Of a stretch of DNA of 46,765 bases, positions 28,272 through 38,942 are shown piece after piece; position 1 is the stretch's first letter; every line of letters starts with the position of its first letter. The stretch spans positions 1 through 46,765 of the forward strand of contig JABFQO010000015.1 of assembly GCA_019685575.1 (NCBI GenBank), in the 5' to 3' direction. The position numbers and the translations under genes are program-made. The notes under the pieces were generated by a model. It saw only the letters and a list, made by a program, of their open reading frames with translations. It was not told the origin of the DNA and did not search any database. This DNA comes from Candidatus Bathyarchaeota archaeon A05DMB-4 (lineage in GTDB: Archaea; Thermoproteota; Bathyarchaeia; Bathyarchaeales; SOJC01).

Positions 28272-31001
28272 GTGAATGTGGACGCGATTTCGGAGTGGCA
28301 TAGTTTTACTGAAGGTGAAGTCTTAAAACACCTTGGCGTAGGCAAGGACGGACTAAGCGAAGAAGAAGCACGACGCAGGCTTGAAAAATACGGATATAAC
28401 GAGCTTGTAGAAACCAAAAAAACCACGGCTTTTCAGATTTTCATAAACCAGTTCAAAGATGTTTTTGTTATCATGCTTCTCATAGCCACCGCCATTTCCT
28501 TCGCAATCGGCGAAATCGTGGACGCATTAACGATAGCCGCCATCGTGATTCTTAATTCAATCGTCGGCTTCATCCAAGAATACCGTTCAGAAAAAGCCAT
28601 GGAAGCGATGAAAAAACTGACCGCTCCGAAAGCCCGCGTTTTGCGGGATGGAAAAGAGAAAGTAATTCCCGCCAAGGAAATCGTGCCCGGGGACATTGTG
28701 CTTTTGGAGGCTGGAGACCGTGTTCCAGCGGACGGGCGGTTGATTGAGGTTGTCGAGTTTAAAACTGACGAGGCAGTGTTAACGGGTGAATCCACGCCCG
28801 TAAACAAAACCCTCGTACCCCTGCCTCCTGAAACTCCTGTTTCGGATAGGAAAAACTTGATTTTTATGGCGACGCACGCGATTTATGGCAGAGCAAAGGC
28901 GGCAATAACCCGAACTGGGATGAAGACCGAGTTTGGGAAAATAGCTGAAATGGTGCAGTCAGTGGAGGAGGAAGAGACACCGCTTAAGAAGAAACTTGAG
29001 AAATTTGCTAAAAAATTGGCGATTCTCATCGTGATTGTTTGTGCGGTTATTTTTGTTTTGGAATTGTACGAAATCTACACTCTTGGAATAATCAACACGC
29101 CCGAGGCTTTGAGTAATATTTTAAATGCATTCGAGACATCGGTGGCGTTGGCGGTTTCCGCTGTCCCCGAAGGATTGCCTGCCGTTGTTACTGTGTCGCT
29201 TGCACTTGGAGCAAGAGAGTTGGCGAAGAAAAACGCTATCATTCGAAGACTCACTTCCGCAGAGACCTTGGGCGCCACCACCGTCATTTGTTCTGATAAG
29301 ACGGGAACTTTGACGAAGGGCGAAATGACAGTACGAAAAATCTACGACAACAAAAGAATGCTCAACGTGACCGGCGCGGGTTACGAATGCAAAGGCGAAT
29401 TCCACCAAAACGGAGACTGCATAGACCCAAAGCAAGATTCTGATTTAAGCATGTTGCTGAGAATAGCTACACTATGCACGAACGCGCAGTATGACGGAAA
29501 CTCCATAATCGGAGACCCCACCGAAGGCGCCCTCATCGTGGCTGCGGCGAAAGCAGGCATACAAAAAAGCGAGCTAGAAAAGGTATACCCCCGCGTTAGA
29601 GAAATTCCGTTCACGTCTGAAAGAAAACTCATGACCACCGTGCACATGACGCCCGAAAAGGAACTACATGCATACGTTAAGGGCGCGCCGGAAACCGTTC
29701 TTGAGCATTGTACGCATATACTTAGTAATGGAAAAGAAAATAAGTTAACCGAAAAAGACCGAAAAGTCATTCTCAAAAGAAACGAAGAAATGGCGGGTGA
29801 CGCCCTCCGCGTTTTAGGCATGGCTTACCGGAAACTCCCAGACGACAACGTTGAAAAACTATCTGACGAAGAAATCGAAAGCAAACTGGTTTTTGCAGGG
29901 TTAATGGGCATGATTGACCCGCCTAGAGAAGAAGCAAAAAGCGCAAACGAGCTTTGCCAAAAAGCGGGAATAAAGACTGTGATGATAACGGGAGACCACA
30001 AACTCACAGCAGTAGCCATCGCCAAAGAATTAGGCATGCTTCGTGACGGCATGGTTCTCACGGGCCAAGAGCTTGACAAGTTAAGCGACGAGGAATTTGA
30101 GAAGATAGTGGAAAAAGTCACCGTGTATGCCAGAGTTTCACCCGAGCATAAACTCCGCATAGTGAAGGCCTTGAAAAAGAAGGGACACATCGTTGCCATG
30201 ACAGGGGACGGCGTAAACGATGCGCCTGCGTTAAAGCAAGCAGACATAGGCGTGGCGATGGGAATAAGCGGCACAGACGTGACCAGAGAAGCAGCGGACA
30301 TGGTTCTCGCCGACGACAACTTCGCCACCATAGTCACCGCGGTTAAAGGCGGACGAACAATCTACGATAATATCCGAAAGTTTTCCTTTTTCCTATTAAG
30401 ATGCAACTTTGACGAGTTAGCCCTCATCGGAACCTTCGCACTGCTCGGACTCGAGATACCACTCACCGCCGGCATGATTCTGTGGCTGAACCTCGTCACC
30501 GACGGCGGACCCGCGCTGGCGTTGACCATGGATCCGCCGGAGAAGGACGTGATGGAAAGACCGCCGCGGAACCCGAATGAAGGCGTTCTCCATGGGCGAC
30601 TCGCGTCCATCATCGCCACCTTCACATCGCAGTTCCTACTTACCGGAGGGCTCTTTTATTGGCAGTATTACATGTTGCCCGGACCCTTGACGCCTGAAAA
30701 ACTGGCGCAAGCGCGAACTATGGCTTTTATGCGGGCAACTCTGCAAGAATTGTTTGTCGTGTGGAACTGCCGGTCTGAGAGACGCAATGCGTTTCGTGTT
30801 GGCTTTCTTAACAATAAATTCTTGCTCGTTGCAGTAATCGGCTCTGCAGCCTTAACCGTCTTCGTTCCCTTCATCGGACTGTTCGGCACCGTGGTGCTGG
30901 ACGACCCTGTAGAATGGGGACTGGTTATCGTAGCATCACTGTCCGGCTTGCTGATACTGCCCGAAGTGTTCTACGGAAGGAAAATATGGCGCTGGTCCTA
31001 A
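28272..31001 (+). CDS. P-type cation ATPase, type IIA-like (first of a tandem pair)
   Basis: 909 residues from GTG 28272. The order is typical: actuator loop [10 protein letters not shown], membrane segment 4 with VPEGLPAV, phosphorylation site CSDKTGTLT, nucleotide site KGAPE, hinge [12 protein letters not shown], segment 6 [12 protein letters not shown]. The glutamate of VPEGLP and N/D of segment 6 match the Ca2+ sites of SERCA-type pumps, so Ca2+ is a reasonable ion, but others (Mn2+, Na+) are possible. An N-terminal cation-ATPase domain ([13 protein letters not shown]) is present. Followed by a paralogue. Confidence 0.9.
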   Translation: MNVDAISEWHSFTEGEVLKHLGVGKDGLSEEEARRRLEKYGYNELVETKKTTAFQIFINQFKDVFVIMLLIATAISFAIGEIVDALTIAAIVILNSIVGFIQEYRSEKAMEAMKKLTAPKARVLRDGKEKVIPAKEIVPGDIVLLEAGDRVPADGRLIEVVEFKTDEAVLTGESTPVNKTLVPLPPETPVSDRKNLIFMATHAIYGRAKAAITRTGMKTEFGKIAEMVQSVEEEETPLKKKLEKFAKKLAILIVIVCAVIFVLELYEIYTLGIINTPEALSNILNAFETSVALAVSAVPEGLPAVVTVSLALGARELAKKNAIIRRLTSAETLGATTVICSDKTGTLTKGEMTVRKIYDNKRMLNVTGAGYECKGEFHQNGDCIDPKQDSDLSMLLRIATLCTNAQYDGNSIIGDPTEGALIVAAAKAGIQKSELEKVYPRVREIPFTSERKLMTTVHMTPEKELHAYVKGAPETVLEHCTHILSNGKENKLTEKDRKVILKRNEEMAGDALRVLGMAYRKLPDDNVEKLSDEEIESKLVFAGLMGMIDPPREEAKSANELCQKAGIKTVMITGDHKLTAVAIAKELGMLRDGMVLTGQELDKLSDEEFEKIVEKVTVYARVSPEHKLRIVKALKKKGHIVAMTGDGVNDAPALKQADIGVAMGISGTDVTREAADMVLADDNFATIVTAVKGGRTIYDNIRKFSFFLLRCNFDELALIGTFALLGLEIPLTAGMILWLNLVTDGGPALALTMDPPEKDVMERPPRNPNEGVLHGRLASIIATFTSQFLLTGGLFYWQYYMLPGPLTPEKLAQARTMAFMRATLQELFVVWNCRSERRNAFRVGFLNNKFLLVAVIGSAALTVFVPFIGLFGTVVLDDPVEWGLVIVASLSGLLILPEVFYGRKIWRWS

Positions 31002-31085
31002 AATAGGTAAAATAGGGTTAGTTAACTCTATTAATCCTAATTTGGATATTTGGTTCAGAAAATTTAGAGAGCAGAGGAAAGATTT

Positions 31086-33782
31086 GTGAGTGCTGAAAAG
31101 TGGCATGCCCTTGAAGTCACTGAGGCTTTGGATAAGTTAAAGACCCATCCACAGGGGTTAACTCAGGAAGATGTCTTGAACAGATTAAAGCAGTATGGGG
31201 TCAATGAACTTGTTGCAGTTGGAAAAACTTCGCCCTTAACAATTCTCTTCAGGCAGTTCAAAAGCATTCTCATATTAATACTGATTGGCGCTACGATAAT
31301 TTCTCTTCTTACAGGACATGTTGTAGACGCCGTAGTCATTTTTGTTATAGTGCTTATTTCAGCCGTACTCGGTTTTACGCAAGAATATCGTGCTGAAAGG
31401 GCTCTTGAAACGTTGAAGAAAATGCTTAGCCCTACTGCTACAGTGATAAGGGATGGGAAAGAAACAACAGTGCCCGCAAAGGACGTCGTGCCAGGCGACA
31501 TTCTTGTCTTAAGAGAAGGAGACAAGGTTCCTGCTGACGCCCGATTATTTGAAACAATAAATCTTCAGACAAACGAAGCGTCTCTTACTGGGGAATCCAT
31601 GCCAATATTCAAGGAAACAACAAGACTTGCTGAGGATATCTCCATTCTTGATAGAAAAAATATGGTGTTTTCTGGTACTGAGGTAACTAGCGGAAAGGGG
31701 AAAGCACTTGTAGTTGCTACTGGTATGAACTCAGAGTTTGGGAAAATTGCAGCGCAGGTAACTGTTGTTGCTAAAGAGGAAACTCCATTAGAAAAACGGA
31801 CTAAAGAGTTAGGGAAATGGCTGGGCGTAGTAGCTTTAGCCATAAGTGTTACTGTGTTCATTATTGGAATCTTTAGAGAGATGCCCCTGCTAGAAGTGGT
31901 TTTATTCAGCATCGCGCTGGCTGTGGCGGCTGTTCCAGAAGCTTTGCCGGCAGTTGTCACAAGCAGTCTTGCGATTGGTATGTATAAAATGGCTAAACGG
32001 AATGCTCTTGTAAGGAAAATGCCCGCTGTCGAAACTCTCGGTTCAATCACAGTGATTTGTTCAGATAAAACAGGTACTTTAACTAAAGGCGAAATGACAG
32101 TGCGTAAGATTTATGTCGATAACAAAATGGTAAGCGTTACAGGAGTTGGCTATGAACCAAAAGGCGAGTTCCAGATAGAAGGAAATGACGATGTGACTCA
32201 GAGCGAACCCTTTTCGTTACTAATGAATGGTGCTCTCTTGTGTAATGATGCGGAATTGATTGTTGAAGAAGAGAAATTGCGTGTTAAGGGAGATCCCACC
32301 GAGGGAGCACTTTTGATTGTTGCTGCAAAGGCTGGAGTTCAGCATAATGAAGTAAGAGTGAAATATCCGCGTATAAGTGAATTGCCTTTTAGTTCTGACA
32401 GAAAAAGGATGACCAGTGTTCATCACTTACCTAACGGTGAACAAATTGTTTACATGAAAGGCGCCCCTGAAGTAATTTTAGACCGATGTTCCTATGTGTA
32501 TGAATCGGGCGATGTGGAAAAACTTACGGAAAAAAGAAGAAAAGAGATTTTGAAAATAAACAAAGAAATGGCTGGCGAGGCTTTAAGAGTTTTAGGCATG
32601 GCTTACAAGAAAACATCTGCCAACAACACGAATTTTAACGAGGAAACTTTAGAGAAAGACTTGGTTTTCTTAGGCCTGCTGGGCATGATAGATCCACCTA
32701 GAGAAGAAGCAATAAAGGCTGTCGAAGTATGCAAGCAAGTCAAAATAAAACCAATTATGATAACAGGCGATCATAAACTTACTGCATTAGCGATTGCCAA
32801 GGAGATGGGCATCTACCAAGAAGGGGACATAGTACTTACAGGTGAAGATTTAGAAAAAATGAACGGTAAACAGTTTGAAGACATGGTTGAAAAAGTAACA
32901 GTATATGCACGTGTTTCTCCAGCGCATAAACTAAAAATCGTCGAAGCATGGAAAAAGAAAGGACACGTGGTTGCCATGACAGGCGACGGCGTTAACGACG
33001 CTCCAGCGCTTAAACATGCAGACATAGGGGTCGCAATGGGCATAACAGGAACCGAAGTGACAAAAGAAGCCTCAGACTTGGTACTAGCAGACGACAATTT
33101 CGCTACAATAGTAAGCGCAATAGAACTTGGCAGATGGATTTACGACAACATAAAAAAATACCTTACATATCTCCTTCAAGCTAACCTTGTAGAGATAGCA
33201 GTACTTTCAATCGCAGTTCTAGCAGGGTACCCGACGCCTCTTCTCCCTGTACAGATTCTATACATTAACCTAGCGACAGACGGGCTCCCTGCCATAGCAT
33301 TAGGCGTAAGTCCACCTGACCCAGACATCATGAAAAGACCACCTCGCAGCCCCAAAGAAACCGTGTTCACTAAAGATGTGAAGTCCTTCCTTTTGATGTT
33401 GATGTTGATAGAGGTACCTCTGTTGTTATGGGTTTTCTTAAGCGCTTTCCAATTTGGTGAGCAAATAGCTCAAACAAGACTGTTTCTAGTCTTGGTTTTC
33501 TTTGAACTAATCTTAGCGCTCAACTGTCGTTCACTAAAGTATACCTTACTTAAGGTGCGACCTCACAAATCTCTTCTGTTAGCGGTCCTGTGGGAAGCTT
33601 CGCTCATGTTAATTTTGCTTAATATTCCTGTAACACAACAAGCGCTTGGAATCGTCGGAGTTGGCCTACTCGAATTCGGACTCGTTACAGTTCTGTGTCT
33701 GGTAACACTCTTTACTATAGAAATCACAAAATTTTTCTTATACATGAAGGAGAACAAGGATGCCATAATGAATAGAAAATAA
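31086..33782 (+). CDS. P-type cation ATPase, second of the pair
   Basis: 898 residues from GTG 31086. It has the same motifs ([37 protein letters not shown]) but VPEALPAV instead of VPEGLPAV in segment 4, and [12 protein letters not shown] in segment 5. The ion may therefore differ from its neighbour. Much of the gene, up to about 32900, is richer in A+T and lacks the codon style of the surroundings, which suggests a separate history rather than a recent duplication. The closing part is nearer the local style. Confidence 0.9.
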   Translation: MSAEKWHALEVTEALDKLKTHPQGLTQEDVLNRLKQYGVNELVAVGKTSPLTILFRQFKSILILILIGATIISLLTGHVVDAVVIFVIVLISAVLGFTQEYRAERALETLKKMLSPTATVIRDGKETTVPAKDVVPGDILVLREGDKVPADARLFETINLQTNEASLTGESMPIFKETTRLAEDISILDRKNMVFSGTEVTSGKGKALVVATGMNSEFGKIAAQVTVVAKEETPLEKRTKELGKWLGVVALAISVTVFIIGIFREMPLLEVVLFSIALAVAAVPEALPAVVTSSLAIGMYKMAKRNALVRKMPAVETLGSITVICSDKTGTLTKGEMTVRKIYVDNKMVSVTGVGYEPKGEFQIEGNDDVTQSEPFSLLMNGALLCNDAELIVEEEKLRVKGDPTEGALLIVAAKAGVQHNEVRVKYPRISELPFSSDRKRMTSVHHLPNGEQIVYMKGAPEVILDRCSYVYESGDVEKLTEKRRKEILKINKEMAGEALRVLGMAYKKTSANNTNFNEETLEKDLVFLGLLGMIDPPREEAIKAVEVCKQVKIKPIMITGDHKLTALAIAKEMGIYQEGDIVLTGEDLEKMNGKQFEDMVEKVTVYARVSPAHKLKIVEAWKKKGHVVAMTGDGVNDAPALKHADIGVAMGITGTEVTKEASDLVLADDNFATIVSAIELGRWIYDNIKKYLTYLLQANLVEIAVLSIAVLAGYPTPLLPVQILYINLATDGLPAIALGVSPPDPDIMKRPPRSPKETVFTKDVKSFLLMLMLIEVPLLLWVFLSAFQFGEQIAQTRLFLVLVFFELILALNCRSLKYTLLKVRPHKSLLLAVLWEASLMLILLNIPVTQQALGIVGVGLLEFGLVTVLCLVTLFTIEITKFFLYMKENKDAIMNRK

Positions 33783-33788
33783 TAATGC

Positions 33789-35072
33789 CTAGGGATAGAA
33801 TCGTCTAATAGTGCGTGGGAACGGTATGGCGTCCATCACGTTTTCGAGTTTCAGCATCCAAGCCAACAATCGTTCAACGCCCAAACCGAAGCCCGCATGG
33901 GGCACTGTGCCGTATCTGCGCAGGTCTATGTACCACTCGTAATCCTCTGGCCGCAAGCCAAATTCTTTCATGCGTTTTATTAGTTCGTCCTTGTCGTCGA
34001 CCCTTGAGCCGCCCGTCGTAATTTCGCCGATCCTAGGCACAAGCAAATCCGCAGACATGGCTAGGTCGGGTTTTTCGGGGTAGGTTTTGCAGTAGAAAGC
34101 CTTAATCTGTTTCGGATAGCCGTACACGAAAACTGGCTTGTCAAACATCTCCGCCAAAACTCTTTCTTCGTCAAAGCCGAAGTCTTCGCCCCACTTCACC
34201 CTCAAGCCTTTCTTGTGAAGGCGTTCTACGGCTTCAGTGTAAGTTACACGGGGAAACGGCGGCTTTACACGCGCAAGTTCTTCAGGGTCTAGCCCCAATT
34301 CTACGAGTTCTTTTCTGCATTTTTGGGCGACTTTTCGGCACACGTAACTCACCAAATCCTCCTCCAAACGCATCATATCGTCCACGTCCGCAAACGCTTG
34401 CTCGGGCTCTACATGCCAATACTCGGTCAGATGCCTAATAGTGCGGCTTTTTTCAGCCCGAAAAGACGGAGCCACACAGTACACTTTCTCCAAAGAATAA
34501 ATCAACGCCTCAAGATACAACTGCGCACTTTGCGTTAGAAACAAGTCTTGGTCAAAATACTTCAAGCCAAACAACGTAGAACCGCCTTCACACGCGCTGG
34601 AAATGAACATGGGCGGCGAGACTTCGACAAAGCCCTTTTTCCTAAAGCATTCATGAACGCTCCAAAGAACCTCGTCCCTCACGCGCATGACAAGGCTCAT
34701 TTTGCGGCTTCGAAGCCAAAGGTGACGCACGTCACGGAGGAATTCTTCGCTCTTGTCCTTTGCGATGGGGAAGGTTTCCGCCAAGCCTATGATGGAAAGG
34801 TTTTCGCCGCTGATTTCATAACCGCCCGGCGCTCTTTTGTCCTCCTTTACGGTTCCAGTTAACGTGGCTGAGGATTCGATCGTGGCTTTTTCGGCTTCTT
34901 CCCATGCCTCGGCGTCTTTTCTGAATGTGCATTGGATAACTCCCGTGGCGTCCCGCATGAGAATGAAGATTATGTCTTTGCCTTCTCGTTTGCGGTAGAC
35001 CCAGCCGCGGATGGTTACGGTTTTGTTTGTGTATTTTCCTTCGAGAATTTTTCCGATTGGAATCAAACGCAA
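33789..35072 (-). CDS. asnS: Asparaginyl-tRNA synthetase-type class II synthetase
   Basis: 427 residues from TTG 35072 with GGTG 8 bases upstream; the longer frame to 35165 adds an unlikely tail. N-terminal OB fold (VTIRGWVYRKREGKDIIF) binds the anticodon. Class II motifs: motif 1 near FVEVSPPMF, motif 2 FRAEKSRTIRHLTEYWHVEPE, motif 3 GFGLGVERLLAW. The EYWHVEPE form points to Asn more than Asp. It charges tRNA-Asn. A paralogue making asparagine is not excluded. Converges with the ATPase gene. Confidence 0.88.
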   Translation of the reverse strand: MRLIPIGKILEGKYTNKTVTIRGWVYRKREGKDIIFILMRDATGVIQCTFRKDAEAWEEAEKATIESSATLTGTVKEDKRAPGGYEISGENLSIIGLAETFPIAKDKSEEFLRDVRHLWLRSRKMSLVMRVRDEVLWSVHECFRKKGFVEVSPPMFISSACEGGSTLFGLKYFDQDLFLTQSAQLYLEALIYSLEKVYCVAPSFRAEKSRTIRHLTEYWHVEPEQAFADVDDMMRLEEDLVSYVCRKVAQKCRKELVELGLDPEELARVKPPFPRVTYTEAVERLHKKGLRVKWGEDFGFDEERVLAEMFDKPVFVYGYPKQIKAFYCKTYPEKPDLAMSADLLVPRIGEITTGGSRVDDKDELIKRMKEFGLRPEDYEWYIDLRRYGTVPHAGFGLGVERLLAWMLKLENVMDAIPFPRTIRRFYP

Positions 35073-35184
35073 TTTCGTAGCACCTGTGTCATTCCATCTT
35101 TCGGTGTTCCTGAACAAAAAGGTTATCATGCACAAATCCTTAAATCGGACTTTTACATGAAACATCTTTTCTCTGGCGGGGTTT

Positions 35185-36048
35185 ATGGAAAAGATTAGAG
35201 CCCTTCAATTGTCGTTCATAGCCATACTCAGCGTGGTCATTATCGAGGGTTTTATCGGTATCCTCGTCAACAGTCTCGCCATCCTAAGCGACGCTGCTCA
35301 CGCACTTTTTGACACGGTAACTATGCTTATTCTCTTTCTGACCACGAGAGTAGCGTTGAAGCCTCCCGATGAAGAACACTTGTATGGTCACGCAAAAATC
35401 GAATCCATCGGCGGATTAGTCGGAGGAATATCCCTTTTGGTTCTGGCGGCGATTATCCTTAGTGAGGCGGCGTTGAGGTTGATGGGCGAAGTGGCACACG
35501 TTCATCCCGAAATCGTGGGGTTTGTCGCGGTTTTCTACACGTTAGGCGTCGATGTTTTCCGAATGACCATTGCACAGAAAGCACTTTTAGATAAAAATGA
35601 AAACTCTATCACAATAAAGGCTTCATTCTTCCACGCGATTGCGGATTTCGCATCTACCGTTATTGCATTAGTGGGCTTCGGGATAGCCGTGTTGACCGAT
35701 TATCTTCAAGCAGACGCCGTTGCCTCGATAATCCTCAGCGGCTCGCTTGTTTACCTCAGCGTCAAACTCTTGAAAAGTAGTTACCTCGACCTTAGCGACG
35801 CCGTGCCGAGAGATTTTGCGGAAAAAATAAGGGTCGAAATCGAAAACGAGAAGGGCATATCGTGCTGTAAGGAGTTGAAAGTTCGCCGTGTCGGGCAGAA
35901 ATCCTACATAGAAACAACCGTGACCGTTCGAAACAGCATGACCCTTCAAGAAGCACACGACCTGACGGCGAAAATTGAGCACAAGATTGCCAAAAAATTC
36001 GGCGATTCCACGGTTACGATTCACGTGGAGCCCGAAGAACAAAAATAA
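35185..36048 (+). CDS. Cation diffusion facilitator transporter
   Basis: 287 residues, six membrane segments. Metal-site motifs LSDAAHALFD (segment 2) and HAIADFAS (segment 5) are present, and the cytoplasmic C-terminal domain ends in HVEPEEQK. CDF proteins export Zn2+, Fe2+, Mn2+ or similar ions by proton exchange; the ion is not fixed by the visible residues. ATG 35185 follows GGCGGGG. It is divergent from asnS. Confidence 0.9.
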   Translation: MEKIRALQLSFIAILSVVIIEGFIGILVNSLAILSDAAHALFDTVTMLILFLTTRVALKPPDEEHLYGHAKIESIGGLVGGISLLVLAAIILSEAALRLMGEVAHVHPEIVGFVAVFYTLGVDVFRMTIAQKALLDKNENSITIKASFFHAIADFASTVIALVGFGIAVLTDYLQADAVASIILSGSLVYLSVKLLKSSYLDLSDAVPRDFAEKIRVEIENEKGISCCKELKVRRVGQKSYIETTVTVRNSMTLQEAHDLTAKIEHKIAKKFGDSTVTIHVEPEEQK

Positions 36049-36095
36049 TATTCTAATTGGCTTGCAAGAAAAAAGGAGAATTTGGTTCTCAAAGA

Positions 36096-36449
36096 CTAGA
36101 ACCAAAGAGCCCAGATTACTACGCCGATGATGCCGAGGATTATGATTATGGCGGCGAAGATTATTACGGCTATTATACTTATAGCCAGCGCCATCAGCCA
36201 TCCGCAGTCGAAGAAGTGTTTTACCAGAGCCAGCCAAATTATCAATTGTATGATGGATGCGATGATGCCCGTAAAGAAAGCCCCGAAAATCGTGCCGATG
36301 ACAGTGCCTAAAACCACGATGCCCACGGCGTCGGTGAACTTTGCCTTTTCTTTCCCAACAAGCGCTCTGCCTGAAAGCCAAAGAACCGGCGAAATTATGA
36401 TGGTGTTCACGATGATGGATATAATCATCCAGTCTAAATTGACAGGCAT
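36096..36449 (-). CDS. Small membrane protein, four segments
   Basis: 117 residues with four predicted membrane helices (WMIISIIVNTIIISPVLWL, AVGIVVLGTVIGTIFGAFF, ASIIQLIIWLALV, ALAISIIAVIIFAAIIIIL). No family is recognised. It lies between the CDF gene and the second pyrophosphatase, convergent with the CDF gene. The opposite-strand frame here is a shadow of this gene. Confidence 0.65.
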   Translation of the reverse strand: MPVNLDWMIISIIVNTIIISPVLWLSGRALVGKEKAKFTDAVGIVVLGTVIGTIFGAFFTGIIASIIQLIIWLALVKHFFDCGWLMALAISIIAVIIFAAIIIILGIIGVVIWALWF

Positions 36450-36534
36450 GCAATCCCTCTTCTTTTAAGTTATTACATGTTTTGGATAGCTGTGACCTTT
36501 TAAGATTTTTCATGAGCGTAAGGACAGTGTTAGG

Positions 36535-36540
36535 TTTATA
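36535..36540 (+). promoter_or_regulatory. TATA box of the second membrane pyrophosphatase
   Basis: TTTATA within GGTTTATAAGC, 83 bases before the ATG at 36623. A GGTGA ribosome site lies at 36611-36615. Confidence 0.4.
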
Positions 36541-36622
36541 AGCAAGCATAGTGCTTTTGATGAAGGTTTTAATCGTAAACTAACCCCCCTAAACGGAAGG
36601 AGAAGGAACTCGGTGAAAGAAA

Positions 36623-38599
36623 ATGGACCTGACATGGCTTTCGTTGGCAGTTGGAGCCTTTGCAATGCTCGTCGTCGCTTACTTAGCTTGGTCCATAATC
36701 AAGGAACCCACCGGCACGCTCGAGATGGACAAAATTGCGGGATACATCGAAGAAGGCGCTAAAGCGTTTATTAAACGACAATACAAAACCATCGCGTATT
36801 TTGTCGCCTTAACGCTTATTCCAATAGTTTTGTTCTTCCAAGACGTTAGGATAGCCTTTGCTTTCTTGTTTGGCGCCGCTCTTTCTCTGTTAGCCGCTTA
36901 CATTGGTTTACGGGTCGCTGTAAAAGCGAACGTGAGAACGGCCAACGCAGCGAGAACGTCTTCGACCAAAGCCTTCACATTAGCATTCAGAGGCGGCGCT
37001 GTTATGGGGCTTTCAGTCGTCAGTCTTAGCCTGATAGGCATCTGTATACTCTACATACTCTACAAAGACCCCAGCCCGTTGATAGGCTTCGGCTTCGGTG
37101 CAAGTCTAGCGGCGTTATTTGCTCAATTAGGAGGAGGCATATTCACAAAAGCCGCAGACATTGGAGCGGATTTGGTGGGCAAGATCGAGCAACGTATTCC
37201 AGAAGATGACCCGCGCAATCCAGCAGTAATTGCCGATTTGGTCGGAGACAACGTAGGTGACTGCGCCGGTAGAGGCTCAGACCTCTTCGAGTCGATAAGC
37301 GACGATTACGTAACCGCCATGATTCTTGGCGCGTTACTCCTCGCCCCGCTCGGAACGAACGCTTTCATGTATCCCCTAGTGCTTGGTGCGTCGGGAATTC
37401 TGGCGACAATGGTGGGGGTTTTCGTTACGCGAGGATGGAAAAAAATGAAACCAATCATGTCGTTTAACATTGGACTCCTCATCACCGCAATCTTCTGCGT
37501 AATAGGCGCGTTCGCGTCCACGATGGCGTTGCTTAATGATATAACCATATTCTTTGCCGTAGTATGCGGTTTGGCTGCAAGTCTAGCCGTAGGCATAGCC
37601 GTGCAATACTACATCGGAATCAACAGCAGACCGATCAGAAAGATGACTGAATCCTCAGAACGTGGGCCAGCCCTCAACATTTTGACAGGTTTGTCTTACG
37701 CCTTCCAAAGCCCATTCTTGCCATTTCTATTCGTATTAGCAACAATTCTATTCGCTTACAACATAACTGGCGGCTCAGTTTATGGAATAGTCGGCGCAAA
37801 CATTGGAACCGACCTCGCCATCGGCATAATAATGTCAAGCGACACCTTTGGTCCAATAAGCGACAACGCCACAGGCATAGCGCAAATGACGGGCACAAGA
37901 AACGGTGGAACACTAGAAGAACTTGACGCCATGGGAAACACGACCAAAGCCTACACGAAAGCCTTCGCCTCAGCATCAGGCACGTTCTCGACCGTTGTCA
38001 TTTTCATCACTTACGGCAAGATGGTAGGACTAGACATAGTCAACCTTGGCTTACTAGAACCGACTATAATCACTGGACTGTTGCTCGGCGCTGCCTTTCC
38101 TTTCTTGTTTTCCTCTTTGGCAATCCGAGCCACTGGAAAAACTGCCTACAAAGTAGTCGACGAAGTTAGACGCCAATTCCGAGAAAAACCAGAAATCATA
38201 CAAGGCAAAACAAAACCCGATTATGCCCGATGCGTCGACATCGCCACAAAAAACGCGCTCAAACAGATGGTCGCACCAGCGCTGCTTGCCGTCATAGGCC
38301 CCATCGCAGTAGGGTTGCTACTTGGAAAATTCGCGTTAGGCGCCATGCTTCTGGGCGGACTTAGCGCATCGGCTTTATTGTCACCTTTCTTCACCTTCGG
38401 CGGCGGCATCTGGGATAACACAAAGAAGAACATTGAACAAAAATTCTGGATGAAAGGAACACCTACACATTTTGCAGCAGTAATAGGCGACACGGTTGGC
38501 GACCCCCTAAAAGACGTAGTAGGACCATCACTTAACATATTCATGAAACTCACAAACATGACAGCACTACTAATAACACCACTACTACTAACCCTCTAA
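36623..38599 (+). CDS. hppA: Second membrane-bound pyrophosphatase
   Basis: 658 residues, about 15-16 membrane segments. The loop [20 protein letters not shown] and the closing DTVGDPLKDVVGPSLNIF are intact. GNTTKAYTKAF again has Lys at the K+-site position, so it is predicted K+-independent. DCAGRGSDLFESISDDY differs from the first copy, which reads [13 protein letters not shown]. Two divergent pumps in one region suggests different ions, directions or conditions. GGTGA precedes the ATG. Confidence 0.93.
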   Translation: MDLTWLSLAVGAFAMLVVAYLAWSIIKEPTGTLEMDKIAGYIEEGAKAFIKRQYKTIAYFVALTLIPIVLFFQDVRIAFAFLFGAALSLLAAYIGLRVAVKANVRTANAARTSSTKAFTLAFRGGAVMGLSVVSLSLIGICILYILYKDPSPLIGFGFGASLAALFAQLGGGIFTKAADIGADLVGKIEQRIPEDDPRNPAVIADLVGDNVGDCAGRGSDLFESISDDYVTAMILGALLLAPLGTNAFMYPLVLGASGILATMVGVFVTRGWKKMKPIMSFNIGLLITAIFCVIGAFASTMALLNDITIFFAVVCGLAASLAVGIAVQYYIGINSRPIRKMTESSERGPALNILTGLSYAFQSPFLPFLFVLATILFAYNITGGSVYGIVGANIGTDLAIGIIMSSDTFGPISDNATGIAQMTGTRNGGTLEELDAMGNTTKAYTKAFASASGTFSTVVIFITYGKMVGLDIVNLGLLEPTIITGLLLGAAFPFLFSSLAIRATGKTAYKVVDEVRRQFREKPEIIQGKTKPDYARCVDIATKNALKQMVAPALLAVIGPIAVGLLLGKFALGAMLLGGLSASALLSPFFTFGGGIWDNTKKNIEQKFWMKGTPTHFAAVIGDTVGDPLKDVVGPSLNIFMKLTNMTALLITPLLLTL

Positions 38600-38631
38600 A
38601 CCCTCCAAACCCAACTCAGTCGAACCACAAA

Positions 38632-38712
38632 TTCTCTGTTCATATTTGCCGTATATTTGGAGCCTAATAGGATCATATATGGAAGAGGGGCCTAGCCAGC
38701 GCCGAGCAGCAC
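38632..38712 (+). repeat. terS-start repeat, copy B
   Basis: The plus-strand copy of the terS 5' region. It matches copy A (39-111, inverted) over about 72 bases with one indel, and matches copy C (41675-41752, inverted) over 78 bases at equal length. It holds AGGATC, ATG at 38679 and codons giving MEEGPSQRRAA, close to MEEGLEERRAV of the intact terS. The frame ends at 38810 after 43 codons, with nothing terS-like after the repeat. Confidence 0.88.
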
Positions 38713-38817
38713 ACACATTTCACACAAACGCGAAACCCACACACTCATGCCACAAGCCCTTCATCAACTGTTTCTGCGTTGTGCAAAACCAAACTCAAAA
38801 ACACTACTAAACTTCAA

Positions 38818-38843
38818 GGCTTATTATTCCGAATAAATAAGCC
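38818..38843. promoter_or_regulatory. Inverted repeat, possible operator
   Basis: GGCTTATT and AATAAGCC form 8-base arms around a centre containing ATTCCGAAT, itself a palindrome. It lies about 100 bases before the coiled-coil gene. Most of the 344-base gap 38600-38942 is copy B plus A/C-rich sequence with no other gene. Confidence 0.4.
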
Positions 38844-38942
38844 CACACAACCTCTCTGATATGGTTTCATGATACGCTACGTTTATTTAACAACCACACC
38901 ACTATCAATACATAGACACCAACAAAAGGAGAGCAACAAAAC

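Noticed and set aside
39-38712. The 38.5-kb stretch between copies A and B as one mobile element
   Set aside because: It contains core genes (tfb, purA, asnS); no transposase or complete recombinase lies inside, so a chromosomal stretch is simpler.
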